Of a stretch of 64,000 nucleotides of DNA, positions 7,664 through 17,306 are shown in pieces (within the stretch, counting starts at the first letter, position 1; every line of letters begins with the position of its first letter). Under the pieces are notes generated by a model. That model saw nothing but the letters and a program-made list of their open reading frames with translations. It ran no database searches and was not told the origin of the DNA. The DNA is from JASGMR01 sp963664675 (GTDB lineage Bacteria; Thermotogota; Thermotogae; Petrotogales; Kosmotogaceae). The translations under genes were made by a program, and so were the position numbers. The stretch lies in the NCBI GenBank assembly GCA_963664675.2, contig CAXXLB010000002.1, forward strand, positions 186,001-250,000. The letters run 5' to 3'.

Positions 7664-10213
7664 ATGAGTGATTTTTCGTTAGTTTATATAAAGAAGTTGA
7701 GAGAAAATTTCAGAGTAAGAGAAAATGGGAAAAAAAGAGATTTGAACAGAGAAAAAGTGAAAAATTATATGAAGCTTGAGAACAAATTCTTTTTCTTTGA
7801 AAATTTTTCTGATTCTGAAGATCTTTCTGTTGATAGCGATAAATACGTTCAGGAAAAAGTTTTAAAAGAAATTCTGGATTATTCTCCCAGGGGAAATATA
7901 GAAGAAAGAATTGATAAATATATTTTAAAATTGAAAAAATATCCTGTATCTCTTCAAAGTGTTGTTCAATTATTTCTTGGAAAAAACAGTACATCTGACT
8001 TCATAATTGAGGCTTTAAAAGACGGAGAAAATATAATCCCGTGGGAAGAATATATTTGTGCAAATCTGAATCAAATAAGCGATGAAAAATTGGATCCAAT
8101 CAGAATAATAGATTTAAATAAAACAGTTCAACTGGTATTTAAAGAAGATGGATTGTTAAAAGATATTATAAAAGATTATGAATACAGACACGAACAGTTT
8201 ATGACTACTCTCGAGATAGTAGAATCTATAAAAGAAGAAAATGGGATGATAGTAGAAGCGGGGACGGGAACGGGAAAATCGTTGGCATATCTTGTTCCTC
8301 TGGCCTATTACACCATGTCGAGTGATAAAAAAGCAGTTATTTCAACTAAAACCAAAATATTACAGGATCAGTTATTGGACAAAGATGTAAAAATTTTAAG
8401 AAAACTTCCAAGTCTTACTCAATTGCGAGTATCGGTTATAAAGGGCCGTGAAAGTTATTTTTGTCTGGAAAATTTTTTTGATTTTCTGGATATGGTCGTA
8501 GATGAAAATCCGGAATTACTTCAAAGTACAGATTTTTTAAAAATTCTGTTATGGTCTATGAGAACAACCACGGGTGATCTGGATGAGATAAATACGAGTT
8601 TAAAAAAATTTTTCAAAAGTAACAGATATGAATGTAAAGGTATGTTTTGTATTTATAATAAGAAATGTCCTTATTTTGTGGCCAGAGAAAATGCGAAAAA
8701 ATCTCATGTGGTTATCACCAATCATGCTCTTTTATTCAGTGAAGCAGAAATAAGAATGACCGATGAAATGGCAGAGGGAAAGGATGAGGATAATACAAAT
8801 GATGGAATACTTATTCCTAAATTTGATGTTTTAGTTCTGGATGAAGCACATGAAGTGGAGAATTCACTGACTGATGCGATGAGCTTTTCTTTTATTCCCT
8901 CTGAGAATATGAAAACAATCCGGGAACTCATAAACAAAAGTTTTGAAATAATAAATAAAATAAAGATAAAATATCATGAGGATTTTATAAAGAATCTGAA
9001 AAAGACAATTTCAGATGATTATAAAAATCTTTTCAAAGCACTTAAAGAAATCACAGAAAAGTTCAATGGGGTAAATTTTAAAGAAAAAAATTTAAATGAA
9101 TCCGAAATCGAAACACTTATGAGTGAACTTCAGTCCGTAGAAAGTTATTTAAGAAATTTTAAAGGTATATCTATACAGATATCAGGTATGCTGGATGATT
9201 TTATGCAGGAAGAAACTGAAAAATATAATCAGATTTTTCAGGATCACAGAAAAGTTATCAATATGCTCGATGAGCAGTTAAAGAATGTTTGTGGTATAAC
9301 GGCCTTCAGTGATGTTCATATAACGTATTTTGATAGAATTCAACGTGATGGAAAGAGATATCTCATAATACTCTCTTCTCCCGTTGCCCATGAAAAAATA
9401 ATGAAAAAAATATTTCCGGATGTAAAAACAAAAATTTTCATTTCTGCCACAATGTGGGTTTTCAGTAAAGGAAGCGACGGGTTCAACTATTCAAGGAGAA
9501 TTTTAGGTCTCGGAGAAGATTTCAGGGCAATAAAGCTCGGATCGTCATTTGATTATAGAAATCAGCTAAAATTTTATGTGGTTGAAGATATGATCGAATA
9601 TTCGCATAATAATCTGGAATATTTAAAAGAAGGTGCGGAGGTAATACAAAATATCATCAAGATAGGTAAGGGAGGCATTCTAACTTTATTCACCTCTTAT
9701 AGAGACATGGAATATGTTAAAAATGTCGTTCATTCTGAGAACATAAATTTGAAAGTACAGGAGAAACTCCTGAGTCAGACAAAATTAATAGAAGAACACA
9801 TCAAACAGAAAGACTCGATCCTGTTTGGGAATAGGACCTTCTGGGAAGGTATAGATCTTCCTGGAGAGCATCTGAAAATACTTGTAATATTCAAACTTCC
9901 GTTTGAAAGACCGGATGACCCTATAATAGAATCCAGAATTAATCATTTTGGGGAGAAAAGTTTTCATGAAGGACTGTACAAATATTATTATCCTAAGATG
10001 ATAACGAATTTAAGACAGGGAATAGGAAGATTAATTAGAACAAAAAGTGATAGAGGAATAGTCATAATTTTAGATAACAGAGTGGTTGATCGGAACAGAA
10101 ATTATTCGAATAAAATTCTCAGATCAATGCCTCCCGGAATAGAAGCGGTAAGTATTTTGAAGAAGAATTTATTGAGGACAATGAAAGCTTTGAAGAAAGA
10201 GGGCTTTATTTGA
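7664..10213 (+). CDS. DinG/XPD-family ATP-dependent DNA helicase
   Basis: 849 residues from ATG 7664, which has GGAG at 6 bases; an earlier in-frame TTG at 7652 overlaps that site. Superfamily 2 helicase with Walker A EAGTGTGKS (about 199-206), DEAH box (about 393), SAT motif and a C-terminal GRLIRT arginine-finger region. Four Cys (YFC near 268; ECKGMFC...KKC near 324-335) match the Fe-S cluster domain of XPD/DinG. It unwinds forked or R-loop DNA 5' to 3' in repair. The N-terminal 170 residues match no exonuclease domain I can see. The stop overlaps comF. Confidence 0.9.
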   Translation: MSDFSLVYIKKLRENFRVRENGKKRDLNREKVKNYMKLENKFFFFENFSDSEDLSVDSDKYVQEKVLKEILDYSPRGNIEERIDKYILKLKKYPVSLQSVVQLFLGKNSTSDFIIEALKDGENIIPWEEYICANLNQISDEKLDPIRIIDLNKTVQLVFKEDGLLKDIIKDYEYRHEQFMTTLEIVESIKEENGMIVEAGTGTGKSLAYLVPLAYYTMSSDKKAVISTKTKILQDQLLDKDVKILRKLPSLTQLRVSVIKGRESYFCLENFFDFLDMVVDENPELLQSTDFLKILLWSMRTTTGDLDEINTSLKKFFKSNRYECKGMFCIYNKKCPYFVARENAKKSHVVITNHALLFSEAEIRMTDEMAEGKDEDNTNDGILIPKFDVLVLDEAHEVENSLTDAMSFSFIPSENMKTIRELINKSFEIINKIKIKYHEDFIKNLKKTISDDYKNLFKALKEITEKFNGVNFKEKNLNESEIETLMSELQSVESYLRNFKGISIQISGMLDDFMQEETEKYNQIFQDHRKVINMLDEQLKNVCGITAFSDVHITYFDRIQRDGKRYLIILSSPVAHEKIMKKIFPDVKTKIFISATMWVFSKGSDGFNYSRRILGLGEDFRAIKLGSSFDYRNQLKFYVVEDMIEYSHNNLEYLKEGAEVIQNIIKIGKGGILTLFTSYRDMEYVKNVVHSENINLKVQEKLLSQTKLIEEHIKQKDSILFGNRTFWEGIDLPGEHLKILVIFKLPFERPDDPIIESRINHFGEKSFHEGLYKYYYPKMITNLRQGIGRLIRTKSDRGIVIILDNRVVDRNRNYSNKILRSMPPGIEAVSILKKNLLRTMKALKKEGFI

Positions 10214-10824
10214 TTGAAAAGTTTTTTCCGAATTATTGTGTCGGGTGTGGATGTAATATTGGATATAAAGGATTTTTATGTGAAAATTGTTTGAAAAAAA
10301 TGAAGGGACCGATTATCAATGGCGAAAAAATTCCTTTCATCTCGGGGGTGTCTTTTTTCTGGAAATATGAAACTCCCATGAAAGAACTTATAAAAGAATA
10401 TAAGTTCAATAAGCGGTATAGAATATCAAATTTTTTTGTAAAATGTTTAAATGATATTTTTGGTGTTTTAAAACTTAATGAAAAAGTTGTTGTTCCGGTT
10501 CCGACTAACGTTAAAACTTATAGAATCAGAGGAATTGATACGAATCTTTTTATTCTGAAAAAGTTAAAAAAAATCAGGGATTTTCAGCTGAGAAGTGATA
10601 TTATTTATAGTAGGAATAAAAGGCCACAATCTACTTTGAAGGGTAAAGAGAGGGAAGAAAATATAAAGAATATTTTTTATATAAATGAAAAAAAATTACC
10701 CGATGAAATAATATTATTCGATGACGTTATAACGACAGGGTCAACTTTGAAAGAATGTGCAAAATTATTGAGAAAAAACGGAGTCAAGGAGATATATTCG
10801 ATTAGCTTAGCAAGAGTAGTGTAA
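10210..10824 (+). CDS. comF: ComF-family phosphoribosyltransferase-like protein
   Basis: 204 residues. The N-terminal zinc finger CVGCG...LCENCLKK is followed by a type I phosphoribosyltransferase fold with the PRPP loop ILFDDVITTGSTLKE (about 170-184). ComF is needed for DNA uptake in competent bacteria and in others is linked to recombination and repair. The TTG start at 10210 overlaps the helicase stop by 4 bases, so the two are translationally coupled. Pairing with a DinG helicase fits a role in handling single-stranded DNA. Confidence 0.88.
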   Translation: MIEKFFPNYCVGCGCNIGYKGFLCENCLKKMKGPIINGEKIPFISGVSFFWKYETPMKELIKEYKFNKRYRISNFFVKCLNDIFGVLKLNEKVVVPVPTNVKTYRIRGIDTNLFILKKLKKIRDFQLRSDIIYSRNKRPQSTLKGKEREENIKNIFYINEKKLPDEIILFDDVITTGSTLKECAKLLRKNGVKEIYSISLARVV

Positions 10825-10827
10825 CAA

Positions 10828-10901
10828 TGGCTGGGAGAGGAGGACTCGAACCTCCACTGGCGGATCCAGAGTCCGCAGTCCTACCATTAGACGATCTCCC
10901 A
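10828..10901 (-). tRNA. tRNA-Gln(CUG)
   Basis: 74 bases with encoded CCA. The acceptor is TGGGAGA/TCTCCCA. The anticodon stem GCGGA/TCCGC holds loop CTCTGGA, giving anticodon CUG. The 3' end lies 3 bases from the comF stop on the opposite strand. Confidence 0.93.
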
Positions 10902-10912
10902 AAAACGATAAA

Positions 10913-10941
10913 ATTATAAAGCAAATCTATCAAGGTGTCAA
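10913..10941 (-). promoter_or_regulatory. Promoter of tRNA-Gln(CUG)
   Basis: On the minus strand: perfect TTGACA (10941-10936), 17-base spacer, perfect TATAAT (10918-10913). The start would be about 10906, a few bases before the tRNA. Confidence 0.85.
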
Positions 10942-10961
10942 GGGAAAGGAAGGAAATATAA

Positions 10962-12122
10962 ATGAATATAGCAATGTTTAGTGATACATATGAACCGCAA
11001 ATAAATGGAGTTGTTACAATGATAAAGATGCTGGAAAGAGAGTTAACCTCTATGGGACACAATGTATATGTTGTCACAGTAGATCATCCAAAGGCAGACC
11101 CAAAGGATAATGTTTATAGAACATATTCGTTGAGATTTCCTCAGGAAAAACAGCATAGAATAGGATTGCCCTTCGATTATAAAGAAATAATTTCACATAT
11201 GAACAAATGGAAAATTGATATAATCCATACGCATTCCCTGGTGGTATTGGGTTATACAGGTAATATAATAGCGAAACATTTTAAAATTCCAAACGTTACG
11301 ACGTATCATACTTTAATGGTTGATTATGCACATTATATACCGGTTATTACGGGTATAGTCAGGAAGTTTTTAAAATCAGAATCAAAGAATTTTTGCAATA
11401 GAAACAGGGCGGTAATTGCCCCATCTATAAAGACAAAGAATATATTGAGATCTTATGGAGTAACTGTTCCGATAGAGGTAATTCCTAATGGAATTGATAT
11501 AGAAAAGATTCAACATAAATTTACCGTGGAAGAAAAGAAAAATTTCAAATTGCGATTTGGAATAAAAGAAAAAGATAAAGTCTTAATTTTTGTCGGAAGA
11601 CTTGGAGAAGAAAAGAGCATAGATATTTTGCTTGAAAATGTTTCTAAACTCGTTAGAAATACCGATGAAAATGTGAAATTTCTTCTCGTTGGTGATGGTC
11701 CAAGCAAAGAAAAATTGATAAAGTTGACAAAGAAGTTTAAAATTGAAAACAACGTTATTTTTACCGGGTATTTGAATTGGCCTGGAGAAATTTCTCTTGC
11801 ATATCAATGCAGTGATTTATTCATAATGGCATCTAAGACGGAAACCTTCGGACTTGTTGTTTTAGAAGCTATTTGTAACGGATTGCCTGTGGTTTCTTTT
11901 GATGATCCATGTATTTATGGAATGGTAAAACATGGAGTGAATGGGTATTTAAATCCTGACGATAGATTACTTCATGAAAATATAAAAGAACTCATTGAAA
12001 ATCCTGATAAATGTAAAAAAATGTCAGAAAATTCTCTTGAAATGTGTAAATTTTTTACCGGAGAACAAAACGCCGAAAAAACTATTGATCTTTATGGACG
12101 GGTTTTGAGGAATGAGATTTAG
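10962..12122 (+). CDS. Glycosyltransferase family 4, glycolipid-synthase type
   Basis: 386 residues. The N-terminus MNIAMFSDTYEPQINGVVTM is the signature of diacylglycerol/PIM-type GT4 enzymes. A donor-binding GRLGEEKSIDILL (about 208-220) and the EX7E motif ETFGLVVLE lie in the C-terminal lobe. It probably transfers glucose to diacylglycerol at the inner membrane face. Its 3' end overlaps a flippase-like gene on the other strand by 41 bases. ATG 10962 follows AAGGAAGG. Confidence 0.85.
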   Translation: MNIAMFSDTYEPQINGVVTMIKMLERELTSMGHNVYVVTVDHPKADPKDNVYRTYSLRFPQEKQHRIGLPFDYKEIISHMNKWKIDIIHTHSLVVLGYTGNIIAKHFKIPNVTTYHTLMVDYAHYIPVITGIVRKFLKSESKNFCNRNRAVIAPSIKTKNILRSYGVTVPIEVIPNGIDIEKIQHKFTVEEKKNFKLRFGIKEKDKVLIFVGRLGEEKSIDILLENVSKLVRNTDENVKFLLVGDGPSKEKLIKLTKKFKIENNVIFTGYLNWPGEISLAYQCSDLFIMASKTETFGLVVLEAICNGLPVVSFDDPCIYGMVKHGVNGYLNPDDRLLHENIKELIENPDKCKKMSENSLEMCKFFTGEQNAEKTIDLYGRVLRNEI

Positions 12123-13116
12123 CTAGGTTTTTACTTTCGAGAAAGGATACAATCCCTCCGACAATAATATTTAGATAATAGCTGAAGAGTCTCCAGAGAA
12201 GTAATCCTGCACCGACATCACTTCCAAAAAATGGTGAAAAAAACAGGGTGTATCCGCCTTCGGAAGCTCCGCTTGCACCGGGTGTAGGAACCATAGCCAC
12301 TATTAAATAAAGAACTGATTGTGCAGCAATCATTTCAAGAAAATTATTTTCCAGTCCCAAAGATAATGCCACAAAAAAGGGAAGTGTCATCACTAAAAAC
12401 ATCTGTATAAATGTAGAAATAAAGGCCAGAGAATATTTAAAAGGATTTTTTATCGCTTCCTTTAAAATAAAGTGAAATTTTTCGAGTTCACTTATTGTTT
12501 TCGTCTCAACTTTTTCTATGTTTTTAACAATTTTAATTTTGTGAAGAATTTTAATAAAGAATAGTATCAATTTGGATGTGAGGGCTTTATTCAGAGAAAA
12601 AAGAAAAAGAAAGAATAATACCGCACTGTTTATTAAAAACCCAAAAATAGCTAAAATGGCCAAATTTGAAACCTTATTTTTCATAAGAGGATATGCAAAG
12701 ATAATCGCTACAACGCCTATTATTGTAATAACTATTTGATAGGTGATGAATCTTGAAATAATAATTGCCGAGGCCTTTGAAGTTTTTATTCCTTTTTTTT
12801 GCATGTATATTATCTGAACGGGTTGACCACCTGCTGCAAAAGGGGTTATAGCTGAAAAAAATGTTCCTAATACAGTAATTCTGAAAAGATAAAAAAATGA
12901 AAGTTTTTCCTTTTGCATATTGCTGATTATCTTTAACGTTAAAGCTTCAAAAAACCATATACCGATTGATATAAGCAGACACACAAGCAAATATTTTATT
13001 TTCGCATTTTCTAAACTTTTTATCGCTTGATCGATATCTGTCAAGCTCAAAAAAATAAGTAAAAAAATAACACTAATTAAAACCGCTATAAGAACGTTTC
13101 TTATCGTTTTGTTCAT
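12082..13116 (-). CDS. Lysylphosphatidylglycerol synthase TM-region-like protein (UPF0104)
   Basis: 344 residues, mostly hydrophobic, with six to eight membrane helices. The segments FSAITPFAAGGQPVQI and MVPTPGASGASEGGY are the conserved motifs of the LPG-synthase transmembrane family (MprF flippase part). No catalytic aminoacyl-transferase domain is attached, so it is more likely a lipid flippase or scaffold than a synthase. ATG 13116 follows ACAGGAG. It converges on the glycosyltransferase gene, suggesting both act on membrane lipids. Confidence 0.85.
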   Translation of the reverse strand: MNKTIRNVLIAVLISVIFLLIFLSLTDIDQAIKSLENAKIKYLLVCLLISIGIWFFEALTLKIISNMQKEKLSFFYLFRITVLGTFFSAITPFAAGGQPVQIIYMQKKGIKTSKASAIIISRFITYQIVITIIGVVAIIFAYPLMKNKVSNLAILAIFGFLINSAVLFFLFLFSLNKALTSKLILFFIKILHKIKIVKNIEKVETKTISELEKFHFILKEAIKNPFKYSLAFISTFIQMFLVMTLPFFVALSLGLENNFLEMIAAQSVLYLIVAMVPTPGASGASEGGYTLFFSPFFGSDVGAGLLLWRLFSYYLNIIVGGIVSFLESKNLAKSHSSKPVHKDQ

Positions 13117-13140
13117 TTGTTATAAGCTCCTGTTAATGTT

Positions 13141-13168
13141 AAAAAAGGGATCTGTTTTTTCAGATCCC
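13141..13168 (-). terminator. Terminator downstream of tRNA-Cys
   Basis: A perfect 8-bp stem GGGATCTG/CAGATCCC with a 6-base loop (13147-13168), followed on the minus strand by six Ts. It lies between tRNA-Cys and the flippase-like gene, so the flippase gene needs its own promoter or read-through. Confidence 0.85.
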
Positions 13169-13173
13169 CCATT

Positions 13174-13250
13174 TGGAGGCAACGAAGGGATTTGAACCCT
13201 TGAATAGAGATTTTGCAGACCTCCGCCTTAGACCCCTTGGCCACGTTGCC
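13174..13250 (-). tRNA. tRNA-Cys(GCA)
   Basis: 77 bases with encoded CCA and discriminator U, as expected for tRNA-Cys. The acceptor is GGCAACG/CGTTGCC. The anticodon loop CTGCAAA gives GCA. A minus-strand TTGAAA...TAGAAT pair lies upstream near 13268-13298. Confidence 0.93.
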
Positions 13251-13298
13251 CTCTTTTGCTATGGTATTCTAACACGATAATATAGTATTTTTCAACCG

Positions 13299-14609
13299 TC
13301 AATTGTTTTTAAAAAAGTCAATTCCGGCGGAAAATTTTTGGTATTTTTCAGTTTCATTTTCTTCAAAAGATGACTTTTCAGATAAATAATTGAAAAAGTT
13401 GACAATATCCCTGAGAGTCATACCATTTATCGTATTGCCTTCATTATATTTTTGTTCTGTTTTAGATATTTTGCTTATTTCATTGACAATTTTTTCTCCA
13501 TTATAAAGATTTAAGGGATTGACGGATAAAGAACAAGCAATATCGTCAAAAATGAAGTTCCATAGATTCACGGGATCGTCCATAGAATATTTTTCCAGTA
13601 ATGATTCCTCCATATGATCGAACGTTCTGTAAAATTGTAAAGGTCCAGCCATCTTTAACGCTTCGGATTTTTCAGAATCTGAAAGAGAATCGTACATACT
13701 TTTTATTATATTTTTATCCTCCATTATATAAGTGTAATCACCTGAAACATATTTATTAACGTGAAGAGTGTCCAAATAGCCTTCTATTAACATCTTCAAT
13801 GAATTTTCCGGGCTGAAATCAAGTACGGAACCATAGATTGTTCGCGGTGCTATGTATATGTATTCGTCAAGTTTAAACATTTGCAGGGCATTTATTACCA
13901 ACCCGATACGTTCGCCACCTATTTGAACGGCTATAACTTTTTTAAATCCTTTGTTAACCGCCATTTTTATAGGCATATTATAGTAAACGCCTCCATCCAT
14001 ATATTTTTGTCCGTTTATTTTTTCCCTTACAAACAAAGGGAAATTTCCGCTTGCAATTACAAAATCGATTAGCTGTCCCTGGGGAATTTCATCGACATAC
14101 AACATTTTGGGTTTTAATTCTGTCACATCAAAAGTTACCAGTCCCATGTTGACTGGCGAATTTCTTATTTTTTCCTCTGAAAGAGCAGCATCCAAAGTTT
14201 TTTTGAGCGGATCGGTATTGATTATTCCCTGTTCGACGATAGTTTTACCAAGATTCTCAATTTCTTTAAAGGGAAGTTTGATAATATCGGTTAAAACCTT
14301 TATTTCGCTTTGATCAAGAAGTTTTTTTACTTCCGGAGTCATAACCATAACATCAGAATTTTTGAGATTTTTCCACAAATTAACGGCTTTTGTTAGATCT
14401 CCCTGAGCAACGGCCGCAGAATTGATAGCGCCTACGGATGTTCCATATACTCCGCCTAATTCAAAGTCGAGATCTAAAAGAGCTTTCCATACACCTATTT
14501 CGTAAGCACCCTTAGCACCACCGCCTGAGAGAACTAATCCCCAGGTTTCTTCATTTGCGAACGAGATTACCGATAAAAAAACGAATAAAAAAATCAAAAT
14601 ATACTTCAT
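13299..14609 (-). CDS. Exported patatin-like phospholipase (paralog 1)
   Basis: 436 residues. Signal peptide at 1-18 (MKYILIFLFVFLSVISFA). The patatin domain has oxyanion motif GGGAKG (29-34), nucleophile GTSVG (S58) and D205 in YMDGGVY, forming the Ser-Asp dyad. A C-terminal region of about 200 residues is shared with the paralog at 22433-23743. It probably hydrolyses acyl lipids in the periplasm or at the outer envelope. ATG 14609 has TAGGAGG. It is the last gene of a long minus-strand operon. Confidence 0.9.
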   Translation of the reverse strand: MKYILIFLFVFLSVISFANEETWGLVLSGGGAKGAYEIGVWKALLDLDFELGGVYGTSVGAINSAAVAQGDLTKAVNLWKNLKNSDVMVMTPEVKKLLDQSEIKVLTDIIKLPFKEIENLGKTIVEQGIINTDPLKKTLDAALSEEKIRNSPVNMGLVTFDVTELKPKMLYVDEIPQGQLIDFVIASGNFPLFVREKINGQKYMDGGVYYNMPIKMAVNKGFKKVIAVQIGGERIGLVINALQMFKLDEYIYIAPRTIYGSVLDFSPENSLKMLIEGYLDTLHVNKYVSGDYTYIMEDKNIIKSMYDSLSDSEKSEALKMAGPLQFYRTFDHMEESLLEKYSMDDPVNLWNFIFDDIACSLSVNPLNLYNGEKIVNEISKISKTEQKYNEGNTINGMTLRDIVNFFNYLSEKSSFEENETEKYQKFSAGIDFFKNN

Positions 14610-14624
14610 CTTTTAACCCTCCTA

Positions 14625-15578
14625 TTATCTATTGGCCAGCGAACAGATTTTTTCAAGATATTTTTTATCTATTTCATCAAATGCATTGATTGAGTGACTG
14701 TCAATATCAAGTTGTTCTAAAAAACTTCCGTCTGGAGATTTTATGGGAATGACTATCTCGGATTTAACATTACTGCCACACGATAAATAATTATCGCGAG
14801 TAGTCACATCATCAATTAAAAAAGTCAAATTTGTTTTTGCGGATTGTCCACATATGCCTTTGCCATAAGGTATATTAACATGCTCCGTGGGTTCTCCAAT
14901 ATAATAATCGAGTGTCAATACCTCATCGTCGCTTCCCCTGTAAATACCTGTCCAGTTGCAGTAGTCTATGTATCTGGATATGTTATTAACTATAGATCTG
15001 TTCATGATATCCATATCATTTGTGCTCTTTATCTCGTTTGAAATTTTTTCATACAAATGATCATAACGTTTTATTTTTTCTTCCGGAGGAGTGTTTTTTT
15101 CTATGTTATGTTTTGAGAAAACCCGGAAATCTTTCATCGCGTTGACTATATCATCCGGCAAATTGTTAAACTCGTCTTTCTCGTAATAAAAAAGCATGTC
15201 CAGTGCCAGAACATGTCCTTTGGAAGTGGGAATAAAAAGATATTTTTTCAGTTTTAAAAAGGGCATAAAATACACTACGAAATCCTCTTTTTTCAATTCG
15301 AAATCATAATCACAGTGCCTTATACCATAAATAATTTTATTCTTTAATTCTCTGTTTTTTTCCAGCCATTTTATATAGACTTTGTCATATCTTCTTCTTG
15401 CAATTTTTTTTAAAAGCTCTGTGGCCATATTGTTTGAAAGGGAATTCTGGCATCTGTATTCTTCTATTATTCTGGGATGTTTTCCTTCATATTCGGACCA
15501 TCCCTGGTCCCAATCTTCTAAAGGGTATTTTAATATGTCAAAAAAGTCGGCTGAAAAATCTCTAAAAATACTTCTCAA
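14625..15578 (-). CDS. Unknown N-terminal domain fused to an fRMsr-like GAF domain
   Basis: 317 residues. The C-terminal part (about 175-317) is a GAF domain of the free-methionine-(R)-sulfoxide reductase type: GKGICG (C243) and YLSCGSN..SEIVIPI (C267). The 24-residue spacing between these Cys equals that between the second and third active-site Cys of E. coli fRMsr as I recall it. The position ten residues before C243, the third active Cys, is His here. The N-terminal 170 residues match nothing I know. TTG start overlaps the ATPase stop (TTGA), with GGAGG ahead. Confidence 0.75.
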   Translation of the reverse strand: MRSIFRDFSADFFDILKYPLEDWDQGWSEYEGKHPRIIEEYRCQNSLSNNMATELLKKIARRRYDKVYIKWLEKNRELKNKIIYGIRHCDYDFELKKEDFVVYFMPFLKLKKYLFIPTSKGHVLALDMLFYYEKDEFNNLPDDIVNAMKDFRVFSKHNIEKNTPPEEKIKRYDHLYEKISNEIKSTNDMDIMNRSIVNNISRYIDYCNWTGIYRGSDDEVLTLDYYIGEPTEHVNIPYGKGICGQSAKTNLTFLIDDVTTRDNYLSCGSNVKSEIVIPIKSPDGSFLEQLDIDSHSINAFDEIDKKYLEKICSLANR

Positions 15579-16225
15579 GTATATTCCTCCATCAATAGTT
15601 TTTCATTTATTGAAAATACTTTATCACAAAATTCGAAGGTAGTTTGATCGTGACTTGAAATAATAACGGGAATTCCGACCTTTTTTATATGCAGGAATAA
15701 TTCTAAAATATTTTTTTTATTGGAAGGATCAACGCTACCAGTAGGTTCGTCGGCCAAAATAACGGAAGGGTTACCACACAGAGCCCTTGCTATGGCGACT
15801 CTCTGCCTCTGCCCGATTGAAAGTTGATCGGGATATCTGTTTTTAAGATCCGAAATGTCCATTTTTTCAAGAATTTCTTCTATTTTAAATCTGTTATTTC
15901 TGACTAAATCTTCAACTATTTGAATGTTTTGAAAAACAGAGAGTTCTTTTATAAGATTATAATTTTGGAACACGAGACCAATTTTTTTCCTTGCCAGAAT
16001 TTTATTTTTATAATTTTTATAAATATCAATTTCATTCAAATAAACTCTTCCCTCATCAGGGCTCAAAAGTCCTGATAAAATACCAAAAAGAGTGGTTTTT
16101 CCAGAGCCCGAGGGACCTTTTATTCCTGTTATAGAAGGGGTGCTTACAGAAAAATTCAAGTTGCTCAATACTTCAATTTTTCCATACGAAAATTTAATGT
16201 TTTCGCATTTCAATATACTATTCAC
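15575..16225 (-). CDS. ABC transporter ATP-binding protein, LolD/MacB type
   Basis: 216 residues with Walker A GPSGSGKTT (about 38-46), Q-loop, signature LSIGQRQRVAIARAL, Walker B VILADEPT and the H-loop SSHD. LolD/MacB-type ATPases power mechanotransmission permeases of the FtsX fold. The permease partner is the gene immediately upstream (7-base overlap). GTG start at 16225. Confidence 0.92.
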   Translation of the reverse strand: MNSILKCENIKFSYGKIEVLSNLNFSVSTPSITGIKGPSGSGKTTLFGILSGLLSPDEGRVYLNEIDIYKNYKNKILARKKIGLVFQNYNLIKELSVFQNIQIVEDLVRNNRFKIEEILEKMDISDLKNRYPDQLSIGQRQRVAIARALCGNPSVILADEPTGSVDPSNKKNILELFLHIKKVGIPVIISSHDQTTFEFCDKVFSINEKLLMEEYT

Positions 16226-17306
16226 TTTTCAACACATCCATAGGATCGATCTTACCGGCTTTTCTCGCGGGAATGATAGAAAATATCATTGAAATTCCTA
16301 TTTCAATTGAGACAGTCAGTAGAATATCCGCTAAGTGAGATTTAACCGGAAGATATTTTATATAAAAAACATCGGATGGAAGGGGAATCTGAATATTTTG
16401 AATAATCGCGAGAACCAGAAATCCGATAAGCAGTCCAAAAATAATTCCGGATATGGATATCAGAAAAGATTGTATTACAAATATCAGAGATGTTTGTCTA
16501 TAGGTGAATCCCAGAGAAGAAAGGATGGAAATCTCTCTTTTTCTTGTTAAAACTGAAAAAAGTGTGGAGTTCATTATTCCAAAACCTGCTATTACTAAAA
16601 CAAAGAGAGAAATAATGACGGCAAAAAATTCATTGACAGCAATTGCAGATGTGAATGTAGTGTTCATTTCGGTCCATGTGACGGCATTACCCTCAATATT
16701 TTTTATGTAATCATCGGCTTTTAAAGGGTTTTTGAGATAAATTGCCGTCCAGTGTAAATCATCGCCTTTATTCAGTATGAAACTGGAATCATACTGATAC
16801 ATTCCGCTTTCAAATATACCGGAAATTTTGTAATTTTGAGTTTCCGGTTGAAGGTTATTTTTTATGGAAAATATTTGGACCATATCACCCTTTTCAACAT
16901 TTAATTCATCAGAGAGTACTTTTCCTATGGCAATTTCATCGTAGTTCTGAGGTGTTTCCCCTTCTATTATGAATTCATTGAAGGTATTCAGTCCGGAATT
17001 ATCTGAAGAAAGTTGCATAATTCCGGAGAATTCCCCATTTTTTAGAATTACCCCCTCTTTGAATGATATTGAGATAATTTTTTCTGCTTCTTTTATAGAA
17101 TTGTCTGGAGATCCTTCTATCAGTATATGAGGAAAAAATGAAGTTATACTTTCAACAAAATAATCGTTGAATCCTCTTATAACACTTAAAATAACCAGTA
17201 ACCCCATTGTTCCTATTAATATTGAGATGAATGGGATTATAAAATGCTTTTTATTTTTTTTTGTAAAAGCTAAAGAAATGGATAAAATAAGGTTTTTCTT
17301 TTTCAA
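16218..17306 (-). CDS. FtsX-fold ABC permease, LolC/LolE-like
   Basis: 362 residues. An N-terminal helix (about 20-45) is followed by a large periplasmic MacB_PCD domain (about 50-220) and three C-terminal helices with ILSSLGFTYRQTSLIFVIQS and the terminal IPARKAGKIDPMDVLKSE, typical of LolC/E. In diderms the family extracts lipoproteins from the inner membrane; here only one permease gene is seen, so a homodimer is likely. The TTG start overlaps the LCP stop. Confidence 0.9.
   Translation of the reverse strand: MKKKNLILSISLAFTKKNKKHFIIPFISILIGTMGLLVILSVIRGFNDYFVESITSFFPHILIEGSPDNSIKEAEKIISISFKEGVILKNGEFSGIMQLSSDNSGLNTFNEFIIEGETPQNYDEIAIGKVLSDELNVEKGDMVQIFSIKNNLQPETQNYKISGIFESGMYQYDSSFILNKGDDLHWTAIYLKNPLKADDYIKNIEGNAVTWTEMNTTFTSAIAVNEFFAVIISLFVLVIAGFGIMNSTLFSVLTRKREISILSSLGFTYRQTSLIFVIQSFLISISGIIFGLLIGFLVLAIIQNIQIPLPSDVFYIKYLPVKSHLADILLTVSIEIGISMIFSIIPARKAGKIDPMDVLKSE

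Noticed and set aside
10802..11077. 91-codon minus-strand frame over tRNA-Gln(CUG)
   Set aside because: GRSSNGRTADSGSASGGSSPP is the well-known false translation of a tRNA.
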